Translations under genes and position numbers: made by a program
DNA from: Lentisphaerota bacterium
GTDB lineage: Bacteria > Verrucomicrobiota > Lentisphaeria > Victivallales > Victivallaceae
Direction of reading: 5' to 3'
Length of the DNA: 64,000 nucleotides
NCBI GenBank assembly: GCA_017134815.1
Contig: CP071032.1
Span: 372,001-436,000, forward strand
Shown here: positions 8,685 to 16,921 of the stretch, piece after piece
Layout: each line of letters begins with the position of its first letter
How positions within the stretch are numbered: position 1 is the first letter of the stretch
The notes under the pieces: model-generated
What the model was told of the DNA's origin: nothing
Seen by the model: the letters and a program-made list of their open reading frames with translations, nothing else
Database searches by the model: none

Positions 8685-8750
8685 AGCTGCGCTGGCATTT
8701 TTTCAGCAAAAGGAACATTCAGGTATATGGGGCAACCTGGCAGCGCAGCT
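8685..8750 (+). repeat. Long inverted repeat in the lexA leader / lipoprotein 3' region
   Basis: Perfect 10-nt arms AGCTGCGCTG (8685-8694) and CAGCGCAGCT (8741-8750) enclose 46 nt that contain a second hairpin CAGGT-N10-ACCTG (8720-8739). It ends 37 nt before lexA. It could be the terminator of the upstream gene, a leader RNA structure, or contain a LexA operator in the inner CAGGT/ACCTG repeat. Confidence 0.55.
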
Positions 8751-8787
8751 TAGTCGTTTTCTACTCTATTAAGGAGAGAGGTAGCAC

Positions 8788-9414
8788 ATGAAGGCTTTGA
8801 CTGAAAAGCAGAAGAAAATTCTTGATTACATTGAGGATTTTATGGAACGTGAGGGGATGGCCCCTACAGTTTATGAGATTGCTGATTTTTTCAGCATCAA
8901 GACATCAACGGTCTTTGCACACTTAAGAGCTCTCCAGAGGAAGAATCACTTAACTCGCAGTTCTAAAGCTCGTAGTATCAGCTTGAATCGGCCCAAACGA
9001 AAGCCAAAACACATGTCGTTTATACTGCCGATCCCGTTGCTTGGCAGGATCAATGCCGGGCTTCCCGCTGACAGTCTCGAATTCAAGGAAGGCGATATTT
9101 TTGTAGATTCCAGTCTGGTAAGTAAGAAAGAACAGGAAACAGCATTTGCTCTCAAGGTGCAGGGCGAGAGTATGCGTGATCTGGGCATTTACGAAGATGA
9201 TGTTGTAATCGTCAAGCAAACTGAAGATGTTTGCCCGGGTGATATTATTGTGGCTCTGATCAATAAAGATGAAACCACTGTTAAAAGTTATTTCCCGCTG
9301 CGCGGCGGTCGCGTCGAATTGCGCCCTGCGAACGATGAGTTCTCTACACAGGTCTATCCGTCTTCACATGTCAAAATCCAAGGCAAAGTGATAGGTTTAC
9401 AGCGTTCATATTGA
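8788..9414 (+). CDS. lexA: LexA repressor, SOS regulator
   Basis: 208 residues. The N-terminal winged helix-turn-helix (MKALTEKQKKILDYIEDFME through SIKTSTVFAHLRALQRK) binds SOS operators. The C-terminal S24 peptidase-like domain has the self-cleavage bond Ala90-Gly91 in RINAGLPA, nucleophile Ser128 (QGESMRDLG) and general base Lys166 (TTVKSY). RecA filaments would trigger cleavage and derepress DNA-repair genes. AAGGAGAGAGG precedes the ATG. The recognition-helix sequence differs from the proteobacterial one, so its operator may not be CTGT-N8-ACAG. Identity is firm. Confidence 0.96.
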   Translation: MKALTEKQKKILDYIEDFMEREGMAPTVYEIADFFSIKTSTVFAHLRALQRKNHLTRSSKARSISLNRPKRKPKHMSFILPIPLLGRINAGLPADSLEFKEGDIFVDSSLVSKKEQETAFALKVQGESMRDLGIYEDDVVIVKQTEDVCPGDIIVALINKDETTVKSYFPLRGGRVELRPANDEFSTQVYPSSHVKIQGKVIGLQRSY

Positions 9415-9437
9415 ACATGAGAAATAAGTTGCTCCAG

Positions 9438-9466
9438 CCGGCAGTTGTTTGACTGCCGGTTTTTTT
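9438..9466 (+). terminator. Rho-independent terminator of lexA
   Basis: CCGGCAGT (9438-9445) pairs with ACTGCCGG (9452-9459), 6-nt loop, followed by a run of seven T. Confidence 0.9.
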
Positions 9467-9762
9467 TATGCCTGCAGTAAGAGCTTTTGTGGCTCTTTCG
9501 CGATCGTTTTGAACAATTCAAAAATGTAAAATTTGGCAGAATTATGCAAGAAAATTACAGAAAACAATGTTAAAAAGCAGGTATATTTTTGTGTTTTTAA
9601 AGCTGCGCCCTTTTTGCATCTGTGAGATGCAGGAAGATAATGAGATTTCGCACTATGATATCGATAAGCAATGAGTATTAAAAAAATGGTGCATTCGAGT
9701 TATGCAAAAAGCGTGAGGCACCGGGGGCAGAGAGCCCCCGGATATATTTCAGCAAACGAGGC
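9467..9762. other. Intergenic region between lexA and rnfE
   Basis: No convincing gene. It holds a palindrome TTTTGAACAATTCAAAA near 9507-9524 of unknown role and, at its right end, the GC-rich hairpin listed separately. Confidence 0.6.
9721..9741 (-). terminator. GC-rich hairpin after the rnf operon
   Basis: CCGGGGGC-AGAGA-GCCCCCGG, a perfect 8-bp stem, 22 nt past the rnfE stop on the minus strand. There is no continuous T run after it, so it may terminate weakly or protect the mRNA end. Confidence 0.55.
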
Positions 9763-10443
9763 TTACTCTTCGTTGCTGTTAAAATCACAAAGGTGACAGT
9801 GGCGGCAATCCATACCTTGAGGAGGAATATATACTTCGCCGCGTTTGATGGCATTGCGCTGGTTCAGCCAGTTCATAGCTGCCAGAAAACAGCCAAGAAT
9901 TATAAATGCTCCGGGAGCCTGTGTCGGCAGCAGGAAATCTACTGACCATGGAGTAATTACCTTTATTTCAAACAGTGATCCGGAGGCCAGAAATTCACGA
10001 GTCCCGCCAAGCAGCACGAGCGCCAGAGTAAAACCGGTTCCCATGCCAAGGCCGTCAAAAGCTGACCTTACAGGGTTGTTCTTTGAGGCAAAAGCTTCAG
10101 CCCGCCCGAGAACAATACAGTTTACCACAATAAGTGGAATAAAGATACCCAGTGCCGCATTGAGGGCAGGGGGGGCGTAGGCATCCATCAGCATTTGCAC
10201 TACAGTTACAAAAGTAGCAATTACGACGATATACACCGGTATACGGATTTTCTTTGGCACTATGTCACGAATTACTGAAATAACGATATTACTGCCCAGC
10301 AGTACAAATGTGGTGGCCAGGCCCATTCCCAGACCGTTTTTTGCATTACTGGTTACCGCCAGAGTCGGGCACATGCCCAGCAGCAGAACCAGTACGGGAT
10401 TTTCTTTCCAGAGGCCTTTGGAGAAATCTTTAATAAGGCTCAT
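9763..10443 (-). CDS. rnfE: Rnf complex subunit RnfE
   Basis: 226 residues, about six transmembrane helices. RnfE is an inner-membrane subunit of the ferredoxin:NAD oxidoreductase that couples electron flow to Na+ or H+ export. It is paralogous to RnfA, and the diagnostic N-terminal pattern KENPVLVLLLGMCPTLAVTS is present. The C-terminus ends in a Cys/His cluster (DCRHCHLCDF) that is not part of the core fold and could bind metal. It is last in the six-gene operon, 12 nt after rnfG. Confidence 0.94.
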   Translation of the reverse strand: MSLIKDFSKGLWKENPVLVLLLGMCPTLAVTSNAKNGLGMGLATTFVLLGSNIVISVIRDIVPKKIRIPVYIVVIATFVTVVQMLMDAYAPPALNAALGIFIPLIVVNCIVLGRAEAFASKNNPVRSAFDGLGMGTGFTLALVLLGGTREFLASGSLFEIKVITPWSVDFLLPTQAPGAFIILGCFLAAMNWLNQRNAIKRGEVYIPPQGMDCRHCHLCDFNSNEE

Positions 10444-10455
10444 TGTTAATCCTCC

Positions 10456-11190
10456 TTATTTAGCCGCTTCGGCTGTGCCGCCGAGTTTGGCAATAATTTC
10501 TTTTTGATTCACCTTGAAAGTCTTGGTGATGCGATAAACGACATCGGCAACAGCACGACTGGAAATCGTGGCGCCGGTAATATACTTGAGAGAACCGCCG
10601 TCTTTAATAACCTTCCACATCTCTTTACCGGCCTCCTTGCCGGCATACTGATCCAGGATTGGGTTAGGTGGCAGAATTTTTGCTTCAGGGCCTTCTGGTT
10701 TGAAGATACTGAAAATAGTCTTTTGACGTGTACGTTCGCAAACTACCGTGCCGAGTCCGGGGGTTTCGCTTTGTTCTGTGATCAGAACAGCCGAAATCTT
10801 CTTATTAGAGCCCGGCAGTACTGCTACTGTCCGGATACGACCGTTTGGTTCGAGACCGACCATGGCCTTTACCTTGCCGCTGTATCCTTTTAAAGTAACA
10901 CCCTGACCAGCGATACCAACTAGTTTGCCGTCTTTCATGGCCCCAAAGTAGGTAATTTCTATCTTGTCGTCATCAACGGCTTTGACAGTTACCTTGTCAG
11001 TGCTTGGCGAGTTGTCAAAGGCCGGCAGCACTTCTTTAAGGGCATTGTTGGTTGCCTGCATTTTCATTTTAGCGATTGGTGCCTTGGTCAACTGGGCAAA
11101 GTAAGCCAGGATCAGGGCAGCGACAGCACCGATCACAGCAAGAAAGATGCCCAGCAGAATAATATTTTCTGTATTTTTTATTTTATTCAT
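10456..11190 (-). CDS. rnfG: Rnf complex subunit RnfG, covalent flavoprotein
   Basis: 244 residues: one N-terminal membrane helix (~10-32) and a periplasmic FMN-binding domain. The flavinylation motif is ITGATISS near residue ~210, where FMN is attached to the Thr by ApbE; no apbE lies in this window. RnfG transfers electrons within the membrane complex. The start ATG overlaps the rnfD stop by 4 nt, indicating coupled translation. The region before the motif (GPEAKILPPNPILDQYAGKE) is normal for the family. Confidence 0.95.
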   Translation of the reverse strand: MNKIKNTENIILLGIFLAVIGAVAALILAYFAQLTKAPIAKMKMQATNNALKEVLPAFDNSPSTDKVTVKAVDDDKIEITYFGAMKDGKLVGIAGQGVTLKGYSGKVKAMVGLEPNGRIRTVAVLPGSNKKISAVLITEQSETPGLGTVVCERTRQKTIFSIFKPEGPEAKILPPNPILDQYAGKEAGKEMWKVIKDGGSLKYITGATISSRAVADVVYRITKTFKVNQKEIIAKLGGTAEAAK

Positions 11191-12329
11191 GCTGCAACTC
11201 CTTCCTCGACAATCGGCTTGTTGTAGCCAAAAGGTCTCTTAACAAAGAATTTATCAATTAAAGGCACCAGGGCGTTCATAAAGACAATAGCGAAGCTTAC
11301 GCCTTCCGGGTAATTCCCCCAGATGCGAATAGTACAGGTAACTACGCCAAGCCCGATGCCGAACACCGCTGCTCCCCAGTTAGTCATTGGTGAGGTAACC
11401 ATGTCAGTGGCCATGAAAATAGCCCCGATCATTAAGCCGCCGGTAAGCAGGTGGAATACAGGCGGAGGAGTAACTCCAGGCAGGAAATAGTTAATAATAC
11501 CGGTCATCAAGGCAACTGAGCCGAGATAGAATACTGGAACCTGCCATTTTATCAGCTTGAACGCAATCAGAATTAGCCCGCCAATCAGCAGGGCCAGAGC
11601 TGAGGTTTCGCCAAGGCAGCCACCCATATTTCCGAGAAAGTACTGCCAGTAGCAGCTTGGGTTGGCAACCTGGGCAAAGTTGTTTACAGCTTCAGGGCTG
11701 TGGTTCAGCACTTTGGCGGTTGTTCCAACAACCCCAAGTGGAGTTGCACAAGTTACAGCATCGAGCTTACCAGCCAGAACGCTGCTCCAGTCCGCTTTTG
11801 TAAACAGGCCCTGACAGTAACTGGCTGTGTCGGAATTCATAAATCTGGTTGGAATCCAGGTTGTCATGTATTTGGGCAGCGCTATCAACAAGCCGACACG
11901 GGCGACCGCTGCCGGATTGAACGGGTTATGCCCCAGGCCGCCGAAAATCTGCTTTGCCAGCCAGATTGCCAGGACAGAGCCAATCAGACACAGCCACCAA
12001 GGAGCGGCAGCAGACAGGTTCATAGCCAGCAGAATACCGGTTACAACTGCACTTAAGTCTTTCAGGGAGTCCAGGTTCTTTCCGGCAAGTTTAAGCCAGA
12101 CGGCTTCGGCAACAACACAGAAAACTACGCAGTATCCCATAATCAGCGCTGCGGCGCTTCCAAACAGGATTATTCCAGCACAAATTACTGGAACTAAGGC
12201 GATAAGGACTTTGATCATTATCGAACGCACGTCCTCCGTAGCATGAATATGGGGTGAGGTGCTCAGTACAAGCTCGTCACCTTTTGGCATAAGCAGTTCA
12301 GATTTCACTTCTTCGCTCATTTGGGTCAC
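11187..12329 (-). CDS. rnfD: Rnf complex subunit RnfD, membrane flavoprotein
   Basis: 380 residues with about nine to ten membrane helices, homologous to NqrB. The covalent FMN site is in DAVTCATPLG (Thr of ATPL). The helix pair with GHNPFNPAAVARVG and the C-terminal TDMVTSPMTNWG are RnfD/NqrB landmarks. It forms part of the ion-translocating core. The N-terminal ~30 residues are a cytoplasmic leader ending in LSTSPHIH, also conserved. It sits between rnfC (13 nt gap) and rnfG (4 nt overlap). Confidence 0.95.
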   Translation of the reverse strand: MTQMSEEVKSELLMPKGDELVLSTSPHIHATEDVRSIMIKVLIALVPVICAGIILFGSAAALIMGYCVVFCVVAEAVWLKLAGKNLDSLKDLSAVVTGILLAMNLSAAAPWWLCLIGSVLAIWLAKQIFGGLGHNPFNPAAVARVGLLIALPKYMTTWIPTRFMNSDTASYCQGLFTKADWSSVLAGKLDAVTCATPLGVVGTTAKVLNHSPEAVNNFAQVANPSCYWQYFLGNMGGCLGETSALALLIGGLILIAFKLIKWQVPVFYLGSVALMTGIINYFLPGVTPPPVFHLLTGGLMIGAIFMATDMVTSPMTNWGAAVFGIGLGVVTCTIRIWGNYPEGVSFAIVFMNALVPLIDKFFVKRPFGYNKPIVEEGVAA

Positions 12330-12342
12330 TCTCTATTTAAAT

Positions 12343-13674
12343 TTATTTTTTTGAACGGTTTCTAATTTCCGCTTTTGCTCTGCGGAAGTGCTGGACAAGC
12401 GGACGGTGAGCCGGGCAAATATAAGCGCAGGATCCGCATTCAATGCAGTCCATTACATTCATTTTGGCAGCCAGGTCAAACTTTTCACTTTCAATGGCAG
12501 CACTTAATGAGCCGGGAAGCAGATTCATCGGACATGCACTCAGGCAGCGACCGCATCTGATACAGGCCGTTGACTGGTACTGAATGACATCAGATTTTTC
12601 CAGCAGCAGTATGCCGGAAGTGTTTTTCATTACAGTGACGTCCATGGACTTCTGAGCAAACCCCATCATTGGTCCGCCAAGAATGATCTTGCCCGGTTCT
12701 TGGGTAATGCCGCCAGCCAGCTCAATTGCCCTGGAAACCGGTGTTCCCAGTCGGAAGCGCCAGTTTGAAGGGTTTTTGATCGGTTCGCCGGTAACAGTGG
12801 TGATACGTTCAATCAAGGGCTTACCCTCCTTGACCGCATCAGTCACAGCTGCTGCAGTTCCGACGTTCTGAACCACACAGCCGGCATCCATCGGCAGCTT
12901 GCCGGCTGGGACTTTGCGTCCGGTAACGGCATAAATGAGTTGTTTCTCAGCTCCTTGAGGATACTGAACTTTTAACCCGACGACACCAACGCCATAAGCA
13001 TCACACTTGTCAAGAAGTGCATGAATAGCGTCTTCCTTATTAGTCTCAATGCCGATAAAGACATTTTTCACTCCCAGTGCGTGACCGAGAATAGCGGCAC
13101 CTTCCAGGACTTTTTCGGTTTCTTCCAGCATCAGCCGATGGTCAGCAGTCAAATACGGTTCACATTCAGCGCCGTTAAGAATAAGGTAATCAATTTTTTT
13201 ATCCGGAGGCGGAGATAGTTTTACATGAGCCGGAAAAGCTGCCCCGCCCATACCGACAATGCCGGCATCGCAGATGCGTTTTTTCAACGTTGCCCCATCA
13301 GTGTTTTTCCAGTCCAGCGGGGGCATTAATTCACCCCATTCATCCTTGCCGTCTGCAGTGATGATTACGGCATCTGTCGGAACTCCCATCGGTCCTGGAA
13401 TCCGGTCAATATTTTTTACTTTACCGCTTGTCGGAGAGTGCAGCGGTACGGAGACGAAGCCACCAGCTTCGGCAATCATTTGTCCCTTTTTAACTTCATC
13501 GCCTTTTTTGACCAGAAGTTTTGGCGGGGCACCGATATTCTGCTGGACAATCACCTGGTATTCATCCAGCAGCGGGGCTTCCTGTATGGCAGCACTCCTC
13601 GACAGGTCTTTGCCGTCTCTGGCCGGGTGAACGCCGCCTTTAAAGGTAACAGTTTTGTAAGTCTTGGTAGTCAT
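12343..13674 (-). CDS. rnfC: Rnf complex subunit RnfC, NADH-binding iron-sulfur protein
   Basis: 443 residues. Soluble electron-input/output subunit: N-terminal FKGGVHP region, a flavin/NADH-binding Rossmann part with GMGGAAFPAHVKL and ILNGAECEPYLTADHR, a SLBB segment, and two C-terminal [4Fe-4S] sets, CIRCGRCLSACP and CIECGSCAYICP. It lacks the long repetitive C-terminal extension of E. coli RsxC, so it is the compact form. The stop of rnfB and the ATG overlap as TAATG. Confidence 0.96.
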   Translation of the reverse strand: MTTKTYKTVTFKGGVHPARDGKDLSRSAAIQEAPLLDEYQVIVQQNIGAPPKLLVKKGDEVKKGQMIAEAGGFVSVPLHSPTSGKVKNIDRIPGPMGVPTDAVIITADGKDEWGELMPPLDWKNTDGATLKKRICDAGIVGMGGAAFPAHVKLSPPPDKKIDYLILNGAECEPYLTADHRLMLEETEKVLEGAAILGHALGVKNVFIGIETNKEDAIHALLDKCDAYGVGVVGLKVQYPQGAEKQLIYAVTGRKVPAGKLPMDAGCVVQNVGTAAAVTDAVKEGKPLIERITTVTGEPIKNPSNWRFRLGTPVSRAIELAGGITQEPGKIILGGPMMGFAQKSMDVTVMKNTSGILLLEKSDVIQYQSTACIRCGRCLSACPMNLLPGSLSAAIESEKFDLAAKMNVMDCIECGSCAYICPAHRPLVQHFRRAKAEIRNRSKK

Positions 13675-14534
13675 TACGCAGCCTCACCCTTGTCTTTTTT
13701 TTCAGATTCCTCTATTTTAACGTGCTTATCGGCAGTCAGCAGACAGCCGGTAGGGCACTTGGCTTTTTCAACAATATCGGCTTCCGGTAATTTTTCGGCA
13801 TCATAATTAACGCCTACCAGGAAGCCTTTAACATCAAACTGGCCCTCTTCAGCAGCCTTGACGCATTTGCGGCAGGCAATACAGGGGACGGAGCAAACTT
13901 TCATTTTGACCGCGCCTTTTTCAGGAGAACTGCAGTAGATATGTACTTTGGCATCGACTGGAACCAGCTTGATGAGGTCTCTCGGGCAGGTATCGACGCA
14001 TTTGCCGCAGCCAACGCATAAATTTGGATGGACAACAGCCAGACCGTTTATAATTTCAATAGCGCCAAAAGGACAGGCTCTGGCACAGCTGCTCATTCCA
14101 AGGCAACCGTAAGCGCAGCCTTTGGGGCCGCCGGCAATGAGAGAGGCCGAAATACAGTCACTGACTCCGTTATAAAGAGTCTGGACTTTTTCCTGATTTT
14201 TGTCGCCGCCGCAGAAAACAACAGCAACTTTTTTCATGCTCTCGCCAAGTTCAACGCCAAGTGCCTGAGCAATCGCGGCAACCTGTTCCTGAGACGCGAC
14301 TGGACACTTATTCGGCGCGTTTTCACCATCAACAACTGATTTCGCAAAATCCGCACAGCCGGCTTTGCCACAGCCGCCGCAGTTGGCGCCCGGGAGAAGT
14401 TCCGTTACCAGCTCAATTCTCGGATCAACTTCCACTTTGAAGATTTTGACGGCGATACCGATAATGCAGCCAAGCACGGCGCCGATTATTGCCATAGCGG
14501 CAAATGCCGCAATGTAAATTCCATATTCTTCCAT
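13674..14534 (-). CDS. rnfB: Rnf complex subunit RnfB, polyferredoxin
   Basis: 286 residues. One N-terminal membrane helix (~7-30), then the [4Fe-4S] domain with GANCGGCGKAGCADFAKSV, and two or more ferredoxin clusters: CAYGCLGMSSCARACPFGA, CVGCGKCVDTCPRDLIKL, and further C-terminal cysteines (CIACRKC). RnfB is where reduced ferredoxin is thought to dock. The extra C-terminal cysteines plus a charged tail (ESEKKDKGEAA) are common in non-proteobacterial RnfB. It is second in the operon. Confidence 0.95.
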   Translation of the reverse strand: MEEYGIYIAAFAAMAIIGAVLGCIIGIAVKIFKVEVDPRIELVTELLPGANCGGCGKAGCADFAKSVVDGENAPNKCPVASQEQVAAIAQALGVELGESMKKVAVVFCGGDKNQEKVQTLYNGVSDCISASLIAGGPKGCAYGCLGMSSCARACPFGAIEIINGLAVVHPNLCVGCGKCVDTCPRDLIKLVPVDAKVHIYCSSPEKGAVKMKVCSVPCIACRKCVKAAEEGQFDVKGFLVGVNYDAEKLPEADIVEKAKCPTGCLLTADKHVKIEESEKKDKGEAA

Positions 14535-14563
14535 TATATAAAACTACTCCGTATTAAATTTTA

Positions 14564-15178
14564 TCAGCAGAGGCCGGAAAATCCGATAAATGCCATAGCC
14601 AGTATTCCGGCAGTGATCAATGCAATTGACATTCCTTGAAACGGTCGCGGAACTTGAGCCAGCTCAAGGCGCTCACGTATGCTGGCAAAAAGGACAAGAG
14701 CCAGTGCGAATCCAACTGCTGAGAAAAATCCGAATACAGTGGACTGCAATACGTTGTAGTTCATTTTTGAGTTGATTGTAGCAACCCCCATCACTGCACA
14801 GTTGGTTGTAATCAGCGGCAGGTAAATCCCAAGTGCGCTGTAAAGCGGCGGGCTTACTTTCTGCAGAACAACTTCCACCAGCTGCACCAATGCGGCAATT
14901 ACCACGATGAACAGAACAATCTTGAGAAATTTCAAGTCTGTCGTTACATTTAAGTAAGGTACAGTTATTGCTGTTTTGAGCATATAATTGTAAATGACCG
15001 AAGTGATCAAAGATGCCAATGTCATAACGAAAATTACTGCGCCAGACATGCCAAGTGCTGTGTCAAGACGCTTTGACACCCCGAGGAACGGACAGATTCC
15101 GAGGAACCTTGCCAGTACGAAGTTGTAGACCAGCACAGCGCCGATCGTCAACTGGAGATATTGTTGAGCTTCACCCAT
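14564..15178 (-). CDS. rnfA: Rnf complex subunit RnfA
   Basis: 204 residues, six membrane helices, homologous to NqrE. Landmarks are YNFVLARFLGICPFLGVSKR at ~19-38 and the mirrored LPLITTNCAVMGVA in the second half; the cysteines at these helix kinks hold an intramembrane [2Fe-2S] centre together with RnfE in related complexes. It is the first gene of rnfABCDGE. The gene order is that of enterobacterial rsxABCDGE, not the CDGEAB order of acetogens. A promoter lies at 15224-15252. Confidence 0.95.
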   Translation of the reverse strand: MGEAQQYLQLTIGAVLVYNFVLARFLGICPFLGVSKRLDTALGMSGAVIFVMTLASLITSVIYNYMLKTAITVPYLNVTTDLKFLKIVLFIVVIAALVQLVEVVLQKVSPPLYSALGIYLPLITTNCAVMGVATINSKMNYNVLQSTVFGFFSAVGFALALVLFASIRERLELAQVPRPFQGMSIALITAGILAMAFIGFSGLC

Positions 15179-15223
15179 TATCCCAAATTCCTGTTTGTTT
15201 ATTTACCCATAAAAACATCACGT

Positions 15224-15252
15224 AATTTATCTTTAAGTTGAGCTTATTGCAA
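15224..15252 (-). promoter_or_regulatory. Promoter of the rnf operon
   Basis: On the minus strand, TTGCAA (15247-15252) and TAAATT (15224-15229) are separated by 17 nt, 46 nt before the rnfA ATG. Confidence 0.55.
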
Positions 15253-15373
15253 ATAATCTCGAAAAGGTTTTTATTATAATTTTGTTAAAATGTTTCAGAT
15301 ACCCCTGCTAAAGCCCATTAGTAATTAAATGTTCTTTCAAAGCCTTTACTGGAAATGCAGTTGAAATCTGAAT

Positions 15374-16561
15374 CTATTTGTGAGGGGGTAATTTTCTTAC
15401 AGCACAGAAAATTGCTGGAATAAGCAGAATATAAACCACGGCTGCTACAAAATATACTGCTCTGATACCGGCAAACATGGCAACGGCTCCGCTGCTGACA
15501 GAGCATAAGACCCAGCCCAGGGTTTTGGCGCTGCCCGCCCAGCCAAAAAATAGACCCCGATCTTTATCCGGTGTGCATTTGGCCAGCCATATTTGAAATA
15601 CCGGGTCAAGTCCTCCGGCAAAAAACACCATGGCAAATCTTGCAGTAAACAACATTCCAATAGAGTTTGCGAGGCCGTGCGGAATCATCAGTACCCCGGC
15701 AAGCAGTGCTGAACACAAAGCTACTTTAGGTGCGGATATCTTGTCTGCCAGCCAGCCGAGTACAATGCCAGAAAGAACGCCGGCTATTGCGGATGCACTG
15801 GTGAGGAGGCCAGTCCAGCTGGCAGCGTCTTTGGCCCCGTTCACTTTCTCGACCATCATAGGAAGAAACGGAATGTCGAATTGTCGTGCGTATCCCATTA
15901 TAAGAACCAGCAGCAGTATATACCAGACTGGACCAAACCGCGGCAGCCTTATTTCGAATTCCTTCATTTTTTCCTGAAAAGTCATGTGCGGCACAAAATC
16001 TTCCTTTACCCCAATTGCGGCCAGCCCCCCAGCGGCCAGAAACATGCAGCCGCAGAGAATAAAGGCTATACGATAGCCGAATGTATCCACTATTATGCCG
16101 CCGAGAAAAGCTCCGGCCATTGCTCCGCTGTAGATAGCGGAGCTCAAAGTGCCAAGCGCAAAACCGCGTTTTTCATAAGGAGTGTTGCCGGAAATTAGAG
16201 TTTGGGCAGCAGTATTGGTGCCGGAAAATGCTCCCATGACAAGTCGAATTGCGACCAGCCAGCCTACCCCTGGCGCGTATGCCATTAACGGGGTCAGGAT
16301 TGCATTGGCAAAATTGGCACGAAGCAGCATTATCCGCCTGCCGTGAATATCAGCAAGAAAGCCCCATATTGGCGAAAATACCGTAAAACTCAAATAACCC
16401 GCAGCTGTAAATTGTGCTACCCAGATACTTAGTTGTGACGGATCGGTGATCCCGAGCCGTTGGATATAGAAAGGGATAAAAGGCATAGCAAAACTGAATC
16501 CGGCAAAAGAGAGGAATTGACTAAGCCATACGAAGATGAGATTTTTTTTCCAGTGTACCAT
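15374..16561 (-). CDS. Major facilitator superfamily transporter
   Basis: 395 residues, twelve predicted helices. The loop 2-3 signature is visible as GFLADIHGRRIMLLR and its second-half counterpart as GWLADKISAPKVAL. The helix-5 motif GAMAGAFLGGIIVDTFG resembles drug:H+ antiporters of the MdtG/TetA group, so multidrug or metabolite export is likely, but the substrate is unknown. I start at the ATG at 16561; a GTG two codons upstream is possible. It is divergent from the AraC regulator, with a structured element between them, so the regulator may control it. Confidence 0.85.
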   Translation of the reverse strand: MVHWKKNLIFVWLSQFLSFAGFSFAMPFIPFYIQRLGITDPSQLSIWVAQFTAAGYLSFTVFSPIWGFLADIHGRRIMLLRANFANAILTPLMAYAPGVGWLVAIRLVMGAFSGTNTAAQTLISGNTPYEKRGFALGTLSSAIYSGAMAGAFLGGIIVDTFGYRIAFILCGCMFLAAGGLAAIGVKEDFVPHMTFQEKMKEFEIRLPRFGPVWYILLLVLIMGYARQFDIPFLPMMVEKVNGAKDAASWTGLLTSASAIAGVLSGIVLGWLADKISAPKVALCSALLAGVLMIPHGLANSIGMLFTARFAMVFFAGGLDPVFQIWLAKCTPDKDRGLFFGWAGSAKTLGWVLCSVSSGAVAMFAGIRAVYFVAAVVYILLIPAIFCAVRKLPPHK

Positions 16562-16727
16562 ACTCACTCTGTTTTTCGAAATTTGATTTACATTTCAATA
16601 TAGAAGCACTATATTTGATTGCCATAGCAATAAATGCTGATTTTATGTCGGAAAATGCTGTATAAGGTAAATGTTACTACACAGGGCTGGTTTTTGACCT
16701 TGAGGTTTATGCTGTATCCGGCCGTAA

Positions 16728-16892
16728 GCAACGCATTAGATGTTGCAGATAGAAAAACAGATAATAGGCACACAGCGTGTGTCCGTGAAGCCAGGAATTG
16801 ACCGTCAGGTCAAGGAGCGCTGAACGAAAGCCGCCCGGTGATTGAGGGTGACAGCGTAAAATTACGCTGTCATTGAAGTTAGGGTTCTATCT
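16728..16892 (+). ncRNA. Candidate structured RNA in the leader of the AraC-family gene
   Basis: An outer stem AGATAGAA (16747-16754) / TTCTATCT (16885-16892) encloses three hairpins: GGCACAC-AGC-GTGTGTCC (16767-16784), TTGACC-GTCA-GGTCAA (16798-16813) and the perfect 11-bp-arm palindrome TGACAGCGTAA-AA-TTACGCTGTCA (16849-16872). A further hairpin GCAAC-N9-GTTGC (16728-16746) abuts the outer stem on its 5' side. It ends 29 nt before the GTG start of the regulator. A leader RNA is favoured; the palindromes could also be operators. The family is not identified and the strand is inferred from position. Confidence 0.5.
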
Positions 16893-16921
16893 ACAAATAA
16901 TCAGAAAAAACGTGGTGCAAG

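Noticed and set aside
16785..16815. GAAGCCAGGA...ACC segment recalling a cobalamin riboswitch box
   Set aside because: The remaining conserved boxes (AUAGGGAA, GGUGAAA, GCCACUG) are absent and the stem order does not fit.
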